A stretch of DNA of 64,000 nucleotides, from positions 1 to 64,000 of the forward strand of contig JAREIK010017193.1 in assembly GCA_029783825.1 (NCBI GenBank). Reading direction: 5' to 3'. Position numbers and translations under genes: made by a program. The stretch is from Sapria himalayana. Its lineage: Eukaryota; Streptophyta; Magnoliopsida; Malpighiales; Rafflesiaceae. This document shows, piece after piece, positions 40,999-53,110 of this stretch (positions are counted from its first letter, which is position 1; every line of letters begins with the position of its first letter). The notes below the pieces were generated by a model that did no database searches, had not been told where the DNA came from, and saw only the letters and a list, made by a program, of their open reading frames with translations.

Positions 40999-41084
40999 CT
41001 GCAAGACAACTTCAATTAAAAAAAGAAGAAACAAAAAAAAAGTGAAGGGCAACTTGGGAATTATTGTCTAATAAATACACTTAT

Positions 41085-41137
41085 ATGTGATCTTTGACTG
41101 TAACGGGCAATGGTGATCGTAGATCATAAAGCAACAC
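41085..41137 (-). pseudogene. NOL10: NOL10 relic exon 9, splice donor lost
   Basis: Acceptor TTTGCAG. Reads VLLYDLRSPLPVTVKDH. The exon ends CACAT and exon 10 begins GTATGGC, which together restore HMYG. The following donor should be GTAAGT but is ATAAGT (41,084), so the invariant G is lost. Confidence 0.88.
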
Positions 41138-41204
41138 CTGCAAATGATTCAAATTAGCTTTTGTAAAGCATCAATCTTTTTTCAATTACATTACGCACGG
41201 ATGC

Positions 41205-41850
41205 ATGAAGCAAAGCATGGCAGGCTGGGTCTCACAAGAGTGCTGATGTGAGGCCGCCACACAGGCAGCTCCGCTGTGCGAATGAGTAGGCCCGTGACAA
41301 GCAAGCCCTTGATTCGAGACTCATCAGACACAACTATTATAAATTTCAGGGATAAAATTGTCAAAATATTAACCTCTCTCAGACCTGGCACTAAGCCACG
41401 TGCACCGAATTTGAGTAAAAAATGTGTGAAAATGATCCAACAGGAGAGTGCAAGTGGACTAAAGGTGAAGCAACTTCGGAGTTCTAGCATGCCGGTCCTA
41501 TTGAGCCCGGGGAGTTGTCGCTAGTATGGGACTCGACTGTGAAGAAGGGTATTGGTCTATCATGCACGGAATAATCATGAGCTAGGGCCACTTTCACGAT
41601 GAGCCCAAGCTAGGGCGAAACCAATCATGATAGGTGCAATGAAGTATAGCATGGCAGGTTGAATCCGACAAGGTGTTGATGTGGGGCCGCCGAACTGGTA
41701 TCTTTTCTGGGCGAATGAGTAGGCCAATGAAAACCGAGCCTCTATTTCGGGGCACACCAAATACAACTTTTCTCACTTTCAGGAGTAAAGATATCGAGAT
41801 ATTAACTTCACCCAAATCTTGCACATAGCCTCGTGCATTGGGTGCATGAC
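41205..41850. repeat. diverged direct duplication (about 430-bp unit) in intron 8
   Basis: A block at 41,210-41,410 (AGCATGGCAGG, GTGCTGATGTG, GGCCGCC, GAATGAGTAGGCC, ATATTAAC) is repeated in order at 41,645-41,845 (AGCATGGCAGG, GTGTTGATGTG, GGCCGCC, GAATGAGTAGGCC, ATATTAAC). Family unknown; could be a tandemly duplicated repeat or remnants of long terminal repeats. Confidence 0.65.
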
Positions 41851-41866
41851 TTTTTTATATTGACAC

Positions 41867-42582
41867 CAAGGATTAAAATATCAGTTTCGACGAAAATATT
41901 GGTACATTAATTTTACGTAAAGGTGTCAAATGGAAAGTGTCGGGCCAGCCCGTCACATTTTTTTCAGGCACGACTGTGTTTTCGTGCTGGGCCGGCACTG
42001 TTATTGTGGGGTTCGGCCCGGCACGGGCCTGCAGCACGGGCCTGCGGCATGATCCGCCGGGTTCAGCCCGGTCAGGCCGAACCTTAAATTAAAAAAATTA
42101 GGGTTTCGGCTCACCCAAACCCCTAAATTAAAAAAAAATTAGGAATTCACGTGCCCGAAACCGTAATTTAAAAAATAAATTAGAATTTCGGATCACCAGA
42201 AACCCTAATTTTAAAAAGATTCTGATTTGGGCACGATACCGTGCTAACGGGCCATGGTACCATGCCGGGCCATGCATGGCACGAGGCACGGTTGGCCTCG
42301 GCACGGTACGGCACGATTGTGCCGTGATCGGGCACGGGCACGAGCCTGGGCACGAAAAATTTTCTTGCCGGGCCGGCCCAGGCACTGCCGAACCGTGCCG
42401 TGCCTCGTGCAGGGCCGGGCTGGACCGGTTGACACCTCCAATTTTACGAATATATCGGATATATCAAAGATATATCGGTGAGTATTTGTAATTAAGCATC
42501 AATCAAGAATAGATATAATGATATTAATAGATATATAGATACTTAGAATTTATGGATATATCGGAAATTCATGGATATATCA
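41867..42582 (+). repeat. GATATATC-rich dispersed repeat, copy 1, split by a hAT
   Basis: CAAGGATTAAAATATCAGTTTC... and ...ATATATCGGATATATCAAAG...GATACTTAGAATTTATGGATA form a repeat of about 190 bp, interrupted at ATTTTACG by the 523-bp element 41,918-42,440. The same order of words occurs unbroken at 63,588-63,785 and inverted at 53,940-54,135. Confidence 0.75.
41918..42440 (+). mobile_element. short non-autonomous hAT (523 bp)
   Basis: Begins TAAAGGTGTCAAATGG and ends with the complement of TGGAGGTGTCAACCGG. Exact 8-bp target duplication ATTTTACG (41,910-41,917 and 42,441-42,448). GC-rich inside with repeated GGCACGG words and no transposase. Same group as the 16,135 element. Confidence 0.92.
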
Positions 42583-42697
42583 AATGTTGCAATTTTCAAT
42601 CTAAGTACAACTAATACGACACATGAAGCTCCTCGGGTGTTTTTTTTTTGACATTTCTCATTTCCAAGTTCTAACATTAATGCGATGAACACTAAAC

Positions 42698-42763
42698 CAT
42701 TCCAGCATTGCTCGCAACTGCCATGAGAAAGCCTCCGTCATCCTCAAATTCCAAGGAAGTCAC
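42698..42763 (-). pseudogene. NOL10: NOL10 relic exon 8
   Basis: Acceptor GAAGCAG. Reads VTSLEFEDDGGFLMAV then ASNAGM, donor ATG|GTTTAG. Colinear with VTALEFDDSGGYLMAVG of the family. A 1.56-kb repeat-filled intron follows. Confidence 0.9.
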
Positions 42764-42918
42764 CTGCTTCACAACAGAGAGGATTAAATACATCAGAAGA
42801 AGAGGAATTCTTATGTCGCCAAAGCCTATAAAAACGAAATTGACACACTCTCGCTCCGCGACCTGTCATCTGTGACAAGGCAGCAGATTTTGTTCCGGCA
42901 GAAGAAGCGAAAATCAAC

Positions 42919-43027
42919 CTCATCGGTATTAGCAGCTTTGATTCTTCCAACTGATGATCTTGTTCTCGTATCCAAACATTCCACTGCACCATCTTCATCG
43001 CCACATGCTACAAGGCCTTGAAGCTTG
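42919..43027 (-). pseudogene. NOL10: NOL10 relic exon 7
   Basis: Acceptor GTTTCAG. Reads GLVACGDEDGAVECLDTR, then SSVGRIKAANTDE, a conserved WD40 blade. Donor GATGAG|GTTGAT. The 43,080-43,437 hAT derivative sits 53 bp upstream, in the intron. Confidence 0.92.
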
Positions 43028-43079
43028 CTGAAACTTTTTTAAAAAGATAATTGTGGCCATTTTATCATCATAGTAATTG

Positions 43080-43437
43080 TCGAGGTGTCAAACGGGCCGG
43101 GCCGGGCCGGACGGCACATTTTTTTAGCACGAGCGTGCCTCCGTGCCGGGCCAGGCACTGTTTAAAAAAGCGGGCCCGGCCTGCCCGCAGGCATGCCGGG
43201 CCGTGCCGGGCGTGCCGGCCCGCTCGGGCTTAGCCTGGCCGCACGGTTCTGGCATTGTGGGACCGAGGGTCTGGTCCAACCAGACCCGACCCTTGGTCTT
43301 TTTCGCGGGAGGGGTGATCATGGGGTAGGGCTTGGGGGACACCCGACACGGGACGAACCCGTGAGACGGTCCGAACCGTGCAGGGTCAGGCACGGCACGA
43401 GCGCGGGCACGAGATTTTCCAGTGCCGGGCCGGCCTA
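43080..43437 (+). mobile_element. short non-autonomous hAT (358 bp), right end altered
   Basis: Starts TCGAGGTGTCAAACGGGCC and ends GGGCCGGCCTA. Flanked by an exact 8-bp duplication AGTAATTG (43,072-43,079 and 43,438-43,445). The usual right terminus TTGACACCTCTA is missing although the duplication is intact. Lies in intron 6 of the NOL10 relic. Apparent ORFs inside are GC-rich repeat frames. Confidence 0.88.
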
Positions 43438-43536
43438 AGTAATTGTGCACCGAAAATTGCACGCGCCGAGCCACCTACGAGATCAGATCAACACTAAGAA
43501 AAGAGAATAAATGTAGAAAAAAAATTGATAGCAAAC

Positions 43537-43603
43537 CTGCTAGAAAATACATTGAATCCTGGGGATTGCGTGTTGAGGGGGGAGGGGGGGAGAGGAATCT
43601 TCC
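43537..43603 (-). pseudogene. NOL10: NOL10 relic exon 6, frameshifted
   Basis: Acceptor TCGTGCAG, reads GRFLSP then an ST-SP block matching family STQSPALNV, donor AGCAG|GTTTGC. Two extra bases near 43,568-43,569 shift the frame. Removing them in comparison gives a good fit to the family and the correct phase into exon 7. It lies 5.4 kb from exon 5. Confidence 0.8.
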
Positions 43604-43689
43604 CTGCACGAAACCACGAGCATGTACAAGAGCAACAATCATACAATTCAAATTCACAAGTCATTCCATAATATATAATGCAAGTATTG

Positions 43690-45848
43690 TGTTTTCATGA
43701 AATTTAAATGTTGTGTTTACCCAATTTTCTAATTTTAATTTTCATTGAATATAGTTTTTGGGGCACACGATTTTACTTTTTTTCAATTTTATAAAACAAA
43801 TTTTAATTAGTAATTAGAAAATAGTTTTTTTATTCCTTAAAATTAAAAAATTATTTATCTGTAAAAAAAGGATTAGATAAAATGGGATTTACATCACAAA
43901 TAATCAACATGAAGAAGTTTTAACTTGAACAAAGTTCAAGCCCCAATGTGGGGAAGAAAAACAAAGCCCATATGCCAACTTGAATGCCAATCTAGTTATT
44001 CAAGTGTTTTCTAATGTTTTGAAAAACAAAAAATGATAAAAATAATTCTAAAAAAGAAAAAAGATAAAATTATTTAGGCAGCCCACGAATAGGTGCTCTC
44101 ATCATAAAAGTAAAATAACAAAAAAAATATAAAAAAAATAATAGCTATAATATACTCCTTTAAATTAGCAGGTAAATTTCTATAATACTAACTTAAAGGA
44201 AAAATAAATAAATAAATAAATAAATAAATTGAAAATATAATCTACTTATATAAACAAAAACATAGTATCTCATCCGAATTTTTATAGTAAAATAAAAAAT
44301 AAATTATGATATACTTATACAAACAAAATCAAGTAAACATGACTACAAAAAAATAGCAAATCAAGCTCTCAGAGATAGTTTTAAATCATATAATATATTC
44401 TACAATATACAAAATAGATATGAGCACTTTATCTCATCACAAAAATCAAGTGAAAGCTTTATTAGTACTCCCTCATCAAGAACGGCGAGAGAAAAAATAT
44501 TTTCCATATATAATCCTAAAAATATATCATCAATTAGCAAGAAACTAGCAATGACATGAGTATTCAAGTTGAGATCATTTTAACTGCTAGAGAAAAAGAA
44601 TCTTAATTATCAACCCTAAAAATTTGGATAAATTCTCTCACACAATTTTAATTTCATGCAATCTCACTTACTATCAAGACTAATCTTCGCTAAAAACTCC
44701 ACTTATAACTAAAAATAGACGTTCCTGAAAATTATAATACTAGTTCACAAATTCGATTAGAGTCGAACATATTTATGTCCTTCACCATACTCTAATATCA
44801 TTCTGGTTGAAATAATATCTCAGAAAAATACTTTGGGAATCCTGATACTAACATGAGAAAATAATAAAAAATACAAAAACATATAAAAAGATAAAAGTAA
44901 AACAAAAAATAAAATTAAAGTTGCAAGTACAAAATTATTTATTAGGAAGCATGATCAGAAACTCAAGATAAAAATAATCGATTATAAGATATTCTGACTT
45001 CTCAGGAAACTTTACTTTATTCTATACAAGCTGCACAAATTCTCTACTCTTTCTCCTAATATCACCTCAAAACTTGAATGATTTAATCTTTCAGTTTTTA
45101 ACGATTAAAAATGAGTCATTCTTCACAAAATTAATTTGCTCGATATTTGGTAGCAGATGTGATATGTCATGAAATGAATCATCAAAATTGTAATTCTTTA
45201 AATTTATAAAAAAAAAACTACCACTCTCTTCTAATTGGATATCTAACAAAGACTCTAAAAATGCACCCAAAAAAAAAAAGAAATTTATTTGTAGCTTATG
45301 AATCCTTATATGGGCAGCCCACGACACAATTTGGGCATCGAGATGACAAATGAGCATGGCGCAATCCACCTTTTCCAGCCTCATTGGCAGCAGGTGGACC
45401 ATCCTATCAGACACGACCAAGATTGTAGAGGTGCGCCGTGAAGTATCAACCCACATTTGGGTGGGCTGGGCCATGGACAGGATCGAGGCACCTAATTTTT
45501 TCGAATGAAAAAATTACTCTAAAAAACTTTCAGACTTCAATTGAAAAGCATTTTCTAAGATAAGAAATGACTACAAAAAAAATATTTAATTGATATGATA
45601 GTTAAAACATTTGAGTTAGCTATATCTCTCATAAAACATCACGAAAAATCTTCTATCGAAGAAGTGTACTATTAGCCTCAATTAAATAAAGATTCCAATA
45701 TTTTGGAATCTCATTTTAAAGAGATATGCTCAAACGTGAAATTTGATAAATAATCTCGCAGTCAGACATGTACTCTAAATCATTGGTATTCATTAAAAAT
45801 TTATATTTTTATTAAATTAATTCTAGATTCTTTGCAGAAAATAATTCT

Positions 45849-45896
<48 letters not shown>

Positions 45897-47030
45897 TCAA
45901 AAAAAAAATAAAATGTATAATTTTCAAAAAATAAAATAAAATATCTCAGGTTATATATAATTTCAATGATAGTAGGTCCCCGGTCAAATCTAATAATATG
46001 TCAAGATATACTCTCTTATCTGACATACTTCATAATTTAACAGTAACATATTTATGATACTACAATTGAAAATTATCATTTTTAAACATAAAATAAACAA
46101 AAATGAAATAATATATAAATTATTTTACTCGATCTAAAATCAAGTCTATCTTTAAATATTTTAATCCTACCAAATAATATCAATAAAAAAAATATCAAAA
46201 TCAAATTATTTAACAAGACAACTCACAAAATAAATTATTCAAATTTTTATTAATAAAATATAAAGTTAAAAATTATTACTACTATAATACAATATTCAAA
46301 AAAACATGTAAAAAATAATAAATAATAAGCAATTATATATATAATAATACATGCTAGAATCCCTAAATAAATTTGATAGTTGGTCAATAATTTATAGTAT
46401 TCCAAATCTCTCTTCTCTAAAAATAACTTATATTTATTCTTTCTGAAACGACCACTTTTTATGCAATGTGTACCAAGAATCTCTTGCACATGCTTCTATC
46501 ATGATCGGAACTCACCTTATCTCATAGGCAAGTAGCATGGGATATCTCTTTACTACACGGTTTTCCACCTCATTCATACATGTATTGACTTGCCTAATGA
46601 TACAAATAGTAAGATATAAACATTCAAAATATGATTATGAAACCCCAAAAAACTATTAGGTAAAGAATATCACAATACAATGCAAATAAAATTACACTAT
46701 CTTGCACCAATAGTCATATTCACCTCTGCTAGAAATACTACCAAAACTAAGCAGTTAGCTATGTGAAATTGGTAAAGTGAGTAATAATCTATTCCACATA
46801 TCTACACTTCTCTAATTTCAATACCATCGGCTAACAAACCATATTATATATCTTAGTGATTTGGGATGAATATAAAGATACTACAAATTTTAATAACATA
46901 TAGTACATTGTGAAACACATGAAAATTAAAAATATTTATGTATCGTTACATTATCTTAAAACAATTAATAATCAAGAATCAGTGACTAATTAGATCTCTT
47001 TTGTCTCATCACTAAGAGGGAGTAATTTGC
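43690..47030. other. AT-rich part of intron 5, no gene seen
   Basis: Non-satellite AT-rich DNA. It includes a short (AAAT)n run near 44,205-44,230 and a long (AT)n run at 45,854-45,889. At 45,290-45,490 is an isolated GC-richer island with GGGCTGGGCC words, perhaps a decayed hAT. A block at 44,080-44,130 (GCTCTCATCATAAAAGTAAAATAAC) resembles one at 48,605-48,650. No reverse transcriptase or other protein motif is recognisable. Confidence 0.5.
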
Positions 47031-47399
47031 TAGAGGTGTCAAATGATTTTAGGCCACTCAAGCGGGCTACCGTGGCGGGCTATGCACGGCACGGTACAGT
47101 GAACATGCTGTGCTTGGCCCGGCACAGACCCTCGGTCCAAAAACTACCGGGTCCGACCTGGTTCGGGTCGGACAAAATTCTAATTTTTTTAAAAAAATTA
47201 GGATTTAGGTGGTGCGCCACCACGCTGCCGTGCATCTTCACCCTTTCGGGGCTCGGCGAGCCTCGCCTCTCCGGTATCGGCTTGTATTTACCACGTTCGG
47301 TGCGTTGTCACGCTTGCTGTGCCAGAACAACGAGCCGGGGCACGACACTATAGCATTACGTGCCTGTGCCGGATAGGGCCGGCCTGTTTGACACTTCTA
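47031..47399 (+). mobile_element. short non-autonomous hAT (369 bp)
   Basis: Begins TAGAGGTGTCAAATG and ends with the complement of TAGAAGTGTCAAACAGG. The target duplication is TAATTTGC/TAATTTGT, seven of eight matching (47,023-47,030 and 47,400-47,407). GC-rich centre, no transposase. In intron 5 of the NOL10 relic. Confidence 0.88.
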
Positions 47400-47587
47400 T
47401 AATTTGTCATATAATTAAGCTCCTAGTTAAGAAAGAACCATGTGCAAACTCCAACAACTATACTTATTATTGATTGTCAATAATTAGACAATCAATAGTT
47501 TGTCTTTCATAGTTTCTACATGATAATAGCTGGAATATTTTACTCCATCAATTTAGTCCTAGTAGGTAAATAAATATCACAATTACA

Positions 47588-47935
47588 AGTGCATTACACT
47601 GCATCACACTCACACCATGCTGCAACACACTGCACACAATCAGACACTATGCACGCCACGTCACATGATACTGCAAGTGCAGTAGAACATTATCCCAAAA
47701 ACTTCAACACTGTTAACCACAGACACACACATTGTGGACCCTATCGCCATACTATCATGCTAACATGCAGCACCCCATCCATGTAATGCCAACACGCAAC
47801 ACCAAGCAGCCATGTCAATGCACTGCACCACACATTGCATGCCATTCAACTCACGTTAACGAATTGTACCACATTGTCACATTAATGCACTGCACCACAT
47901 TGTGCACCATCCACATCACATTAACACATCATTCG
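47588..47935. repeat. CAC/TGCA-rich imperfect repeat
   Basis: Dense, irregular recurrence of CACTGCA, CACCACATTG and CACATTAA words over about 350 bp, unlike the surrounding AT-rich intron. It looks like an old minisatellite. Open frames across it are compositional. Confidence 0.5.
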
Positions 47936-48129
47936 CGGGCATTATCATCCACGCGCACAAGGGCCCAGATATCGTTTTGCAATATCTCATTTTAGGGTGC
48001 GCAAACCCTAACTATGATATTATGATAGAAGTAAACTCAATAAAATATGAAAAATATTTTCCATACATGTCACCTAACTATGATATACATGAAATGAAGC
48101 AAAAAGTTGGTCAAACGGATCGTGAAGAT

Positions 48130-48545
48130 GGCACGACTGATAGTCTCCCTGGCCTAGCCTGACACAATTCCGGGCAGACACACACCTAATGTGCTAATTC
48201 ATCTCGGGTCGGGCAGGATCGTACTAGTTTTTTGGGCAGCACCACCACAACCACCAAACACCACCACCAAAAAAACTAGTTACCTAATTTTCTATGAGCA
48301 TAGACCAGTTCCCAAGTCACGGTCATCATGCCAGTGTACAGTACCAACAAGCCAGGCATATGGGTGATGCCAGGTCAGGCACAAGACAAGGAAACCTCTG
48401 GCCTAACATGGCATGATTCGTGCTTTGGGCCAGCACGACTCAGGTCCAAGCATAGTTCTGAAGCATGCAATGCTGGGACAGGCACGACTCAGTCGGGCTA
48501 TGCCTCGAGCTATGACCGGGCCACACAGCCCACTTGACACCTCTT
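48130..48545 (+). mobile_element. degenerate hAT derivative
   Basis: GC-rich stretch with GGCACGACT words ending CACTTGACACCTCT, the right terminus of the TAGAGGTGTCAA group. The left terminus is not clear (a weak candidate is GTTGGTCAAACGG near 48,105) and no target duplication was found. Confidence 0.6.
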
Positions 48546-49006
48546 GTAAAACCATAACTTGTAGTTATACAAACAAAGAAAAAAACATTGAGATAGCCCA
48601 TATATTGGGTGCTCCCATCATAAAAATAAAATAACAAAAAAAATAGAAAACCTAAATAAACTACAATTAAAAAAAAATCAAACCAAACATCCAAAAAACT
48701 TAAAAATAATTGGGTTTAAGTACAAAGCAATAATTATTTTTATGATGGATAAATGGAACATGAATTAAGAGTAATTTTTTTTTGGTTATATTAATTCTTT
48801 AAATTTCTTGACTCAATCCTCATGTTTGTATTTCAAAGTAATCTTCACATCCTAATTATAAAATGCATATTTTTCTGATTCCCAGACATGTGGATAAACG
48901 AGCCAACTAAAAAGCATCCACTATGTTCAATATTTCAATCGAAAATGAAGAAATATCACTATTATTAAGAGACATGTACTATAAACAAGTGAGCGAGACG
49001 ACAAAC

Positions 49007-49082
49007 CTGTTCTAAATTTAGCCGAAAGAGGTCAGGAGATGAAGCAGCACAAAGCAAGTCACAGGACCAATCAAGAAGAAAT
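49007..49082 (-). pseudogene. NOL10: NOL10 relic exon 5
   Basis: Reads CDLLCAASSPDLFRLNLEQ and ends GAACAG|GTTTGT. The expected upstream block (GRD..YDCW) is replaced by unrelated residues, so the 5' end of this exon is partly lost or rearranged and the acceptor is uncertain. Confidence 0.85.
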
Positions 49083-49161
49083 CTTTGAATTAATTGTTGC
49101 GTCTTAATTTCAAGCCAGTGCAATCGCCAATGCAAAATAGCAAGATCGATAAAGAAGAAAC

Positions 49162-49272
49162 CTTGGGATACGTAAGCTGTAATGCTTTCCATATTTTGCA
49201 TGCAGGCAAATTGATAGGTCAGCACTTTAAAATGCAATCTTTGAGAAGTCATCCGTCAGTATTCTACATGAA
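49162..49272 (-). pseudogene. NOL10: NOL10 relic exon 4, with stop
   Basis: Starts at about 49,263 after acceptor ATGTAG (49,264-49,265; the upper bound here is approximate). Reads LTDDFSKIAF, stop, SADLS, then CLHAKYGKHYSLRIP, and ends CCAAG|GTTTCT. The TAA at 49,227-49,229 replaces the leucine codon of the family motif KLAFL, most simply TTA to TAA. The first bases also look one nucleotide out of phase with exon 3. Confidence 0.88.
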
Positions 49273-49383
49273 CACTAAAATATTCCATGAAAAATACATA
49301 AGCATCAAAGGCTAGCTGAACTAGCTACACATTCTAGTCAGACAAAACATCACGTGGTGTAACTTGTACGTCCTTGCACATGC

Positions 49384-49475
49384 CTGGAAATTAAGTATCT
49401 CGGAGTCAAAATGCCTTTCAAATTTCATGGAAAACTGCCTTAGTTCGTACACTTTAACTTGGGGTGGGTATATTC
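49384..49475 (-). pseudogene. NOL10: NOL10 relic exon 3
   Basis: Acceptor TAATGCAG. Reads YPPQVKVYELRQ and MKFERHFDSEILNFQ. The exon ends at CAG followed by GC rather than GT, either a GC-AG intron or a mutated donor. Confidence 0.9.
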
Positions 49476-49556
49476 CTGCATTATAACGATAATAATGGTG
49501 AGGACGGGCAAAAAGAGCACACAAACTAATTCAATCAAATCTACAAATTCAAATAC

Positions 49557-49655
49557 CAGAAGTAATGAGAAATTCTCCGTTTGGTGTTACTTTAATTTTG
49601 GTTGTGGTAGTTTCAAACCTCAGATCTTGAATCAGCTCCACTCTTTGCTGATGAT
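49557..49655 (-). pseudogene. NOL10: NOL10 relic exon 2
   Basis: Acceptor TTTGCTAG and donor TCTG|GTATTTG. With the phase-1 base of exon 1 it reads DHQQ then RVELIQDLRFETTTTKIKV and TPNGEFLITSG, colinear with the family. Separated from exon 1 by a 4.85-kb intron. Confidence 0.9.
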
Positions 49656-51289
49656 CTAGCAAAAGAGAAAATGATAGAATGAAGAAAAAGAAAGGGTACT
49701 TCAATAAATCAGTTTTCACAACAACCCACATAGACAACAACAATGGAATGCAATCGTGAGCATGGCATGGACTAGCTCCAATGGGCAACTTAATCTGGCC
49801 CAAAATCCCAAACCCATTTGACCGAAGTGTAGTCCAGCTCGATTTTCTGTCAATCCTAGCTGGCAAATGGGGCAGGTTTTGGGCAGGACAACATGGCCCA
49901 GGATTACCAGCACTTGAGACATTGTAAACGTAATTCTATCACTCGTAGCCAAATCATTACAATTTCTAAATAAAAAAGAATACAGTTTTGATATATATTG
50001 CTGAGAAATTGGAGTATAAGTTTAAGGAGGATACGAGCAGATGTATAGTTGATATCTCAACAACATACACTGGAATATGTACCATGCACTATACTATATG
50101 TTCGTAACTACAATATACATCAAGAGAGCAATGCATATGTTTGTTATGAGCCCATTTGTTTCATCCAAGAATTGATAGATTAGAGTACAATTGGGGGTAT
50201 ATCATTTTTAGAGATAACTGCAGCATAAAAAAATATGCAAAACACACACAATAGGCTATTAGGTATGATATTACTCTCAACAAATACTATTAGATTTTAG
50301 TGAGTACCAATGTTATTCTTTTGCTATGACTCATTTTTAAAAAAACAAAAAAGCATAAATTATGATGTTATGCCTATATTCATTATCATTTCTTCCTTAC
50401 GTATATCCCTTCCCAGACCGACCATCGATTAATAAAATGAATTATTCATCAACTATAACAGGACAAATTATTACAAAGTATGATATTACTATCATTGAGT
50501 TATCACATCTATCAACGAGTTCACATTAACCTGAGCCTGAATATAGTAAAAAATTTTGAGTTGAGAAATCTCTTTCGAACCCAAATGATAGCATAAACAA
50601 CAAATCTTCACTAGTACTAACTCATATTGAATCGGTATACAATAAACTTAATCACCCATAACTTAAAACTTTTACAAAAAAAAAAGAGATATATTCATCC
50701 TTTTCAAACTAGAGAGGAGCTTATCATTGAGCTAGATGATGCTACAAACAATCTCTCTGATATTGATCTTTCAATCACTCTTTGGAAGAAACCAATGACT
50801 TGCACTTACCATTCGATTTCACAAATTTATCATAATTTTTCTTTATTTCTTATTTTATTTATTTATTACATCTATTGACAATACTAGAATACTCAATTCA
50901 CAGTTTAAGACATTATTTTATTCAAAATAACATCAGACAATGATCGAAAAAATATATCTTCTCCACTCTAATGTTACCTAAAAATAATATCATGACCATC
51001 AATAATGTCTATTATTGGTTATAGATATATGTTTATCATGAAGAAAAATTCAAATTAAAAGATAAATCACATAAAATTGAGACTTGTATTAAAAGGATAC
51101 ACTTGATTATTTAGCATTGACTCCAAGACATTTATTCACTAATGGTCAAGAAAATTTTAATGGATATTTTTATGTCACATATATTATCTCACATCTAAAT
51201 GATACATCAACTAGATGTTAATATTTAATTTCTTTATAATAACTGGAAAAATGAGATATATATATATATATATAGAATAGCAACCTATG

Positions 51290-53110
51290 ATACCAATAAT
51301 ACAATTAAAAATTATTTGCAAATTACAAAAAAGTATTATATAGCCTAAAAGAATCATAGAAAACCTATTTTAAAAAAACTTTACAAATAATTACCTTATT
51401 TGAATTATATAAATATATTATTAATTTTTCATTATTCTTCTCAATGAATTTTTATGAAATTAAAATTTTAGTACTTATCTATATAAATAATATTCTAACT
51501 ACAAAAAATAATAAGTTATAAAATAATCAACTTAATGAATACTTTCGATCATAATTTCGGCAAAAAAATATCGGAAAACTCAAATATTTTTTTGACATAA
51601 AAATAATTTATTATACAAAAAATATCATCTTGTCATATACGATATATGCACATAATACTCTTTCAATAATTGATCTTTTAGATTATACTTCTCTATTGAT
51701 CCAGAAATAAGAATCATTAAAAATATTAGCTATTTAATTATGATCAAATCATATATAACATATACAATTAATATAATTAATTATTTTCTATATTATATTA
51801 TACATATTTATCTTGATGCAGCTATTCGCACACTTAGTAATGTGAAAAAATCCTCATAAATTGAGATTTGTTTCAAGAATCATAAATATTTCTAGTTCAC
51901 CAAATATTTATATTCGAGTGTGACACTAATATGTACTAAGAGATGTACAACATGATTTTATAGTTTTCTTAGAATAACCTTACTAAAAAAAATAAGAAAA
52001 AAATAATTATGCCAGAATCAAATATATTATTATATAATGATGTTTACTTATTAGATATTTTAAATATAACATCTGCTCGATAAGATAACATATAATTTAT
52101 CAATTATAAAATATATGATCCAACCTAAAATAATCAATAAAAACCTAATTTACAAGTTGTTCACAAATAATGACCTCATTTAGGTTAATAGGAAATGTTA
52201 CTAATATATATTTTTTTCTTCCTGAAGTGTCCTGGTTACAAGATAATTTTAATATTTTTATACATAAAAAATATTCTAATTACAAGAGATAACAAGTTGA
52301 GCATCAATCAACTTAAAAAATACTTTCAACCATAATTTCACAAAAGAATCTTATAAGACTCAAATACTTTGTTAGCATAACAATAATTTATTTTATAAAA
52401 AATATCTTATTATCACACATGAGATATGTATTAAATACTCTTGTAAAAGTAGAGATTGATAATTTGAATTGTGCTCTAGCAGATACTCTTATTAATTAAA
52501 TATTGACTTCACTCTTAATATGACATATCTAGTTGATTCTATTATATCTATAAAAATAAAAAAAAAATATTAATTATTCAGATATGTTCAGATCAGTTAA
52601 ACATATGTAGTCAATATAATTTATTATTTTCTATATTATATCCAATATTTTTATCTTCATGTTGCTTTTTATATACTGAGATATATAAAAAAATATCTAA
52701 GATTTTAAAATCATTAACACTTATGATTGGATGAGCATTCAAATTCGAGTTGTGCATAATCATATACTGATAAAAAATCTATAATATGAATTTATAATTT
52801 TCTAAGAGACAATATTATCTCCTAAGAAAATAAATAAATTTATTTTAAGATTAAGTATAGAAAAAAAAATCAGAGTAATATAAATAATTACTTATGAAAC
52901 ATATGAACTAACCAACAACTACACCAACTAATATAAAATTAAACTCCAATTTATTTATTTTTCATTTCATAATTAACAAGAATCATTTAAAAAAAATCTA
53001 TGATATCTTCTAATTCAAATCACTATGTTAGCACAAAATTAAATTATTGATAATTTTACAAAAAATTTAAAAGAATTTTAACTTGCATTATATATATTTT
53101 ATTATAAATA
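51290..53110. repeat. diverged tandem repeat, about 780-bp unit, three copies (last partial)
   Basis: Shared word order: ACAAATAAT-ACCT-ATTT, ATATTCTAA-TACAA, AATCAACTTAA, ATACTTTC-A-CATAATTTC, AATAATTTATT, AAAAAATATC. It is seen at 51,385-51,668, again at 52,166-52,445, and in weaker form at about 52,900-53,110. Function and family unknown. Confidence 0.6.

Noticed and set aside
42128..43438. Several overlapping ORFs rich in P, R, A and G
   Set aside because: They lie inside GC-rich hAT derivatives and appear in several frames of both strands, as expected from GGCACGG-type repeats.
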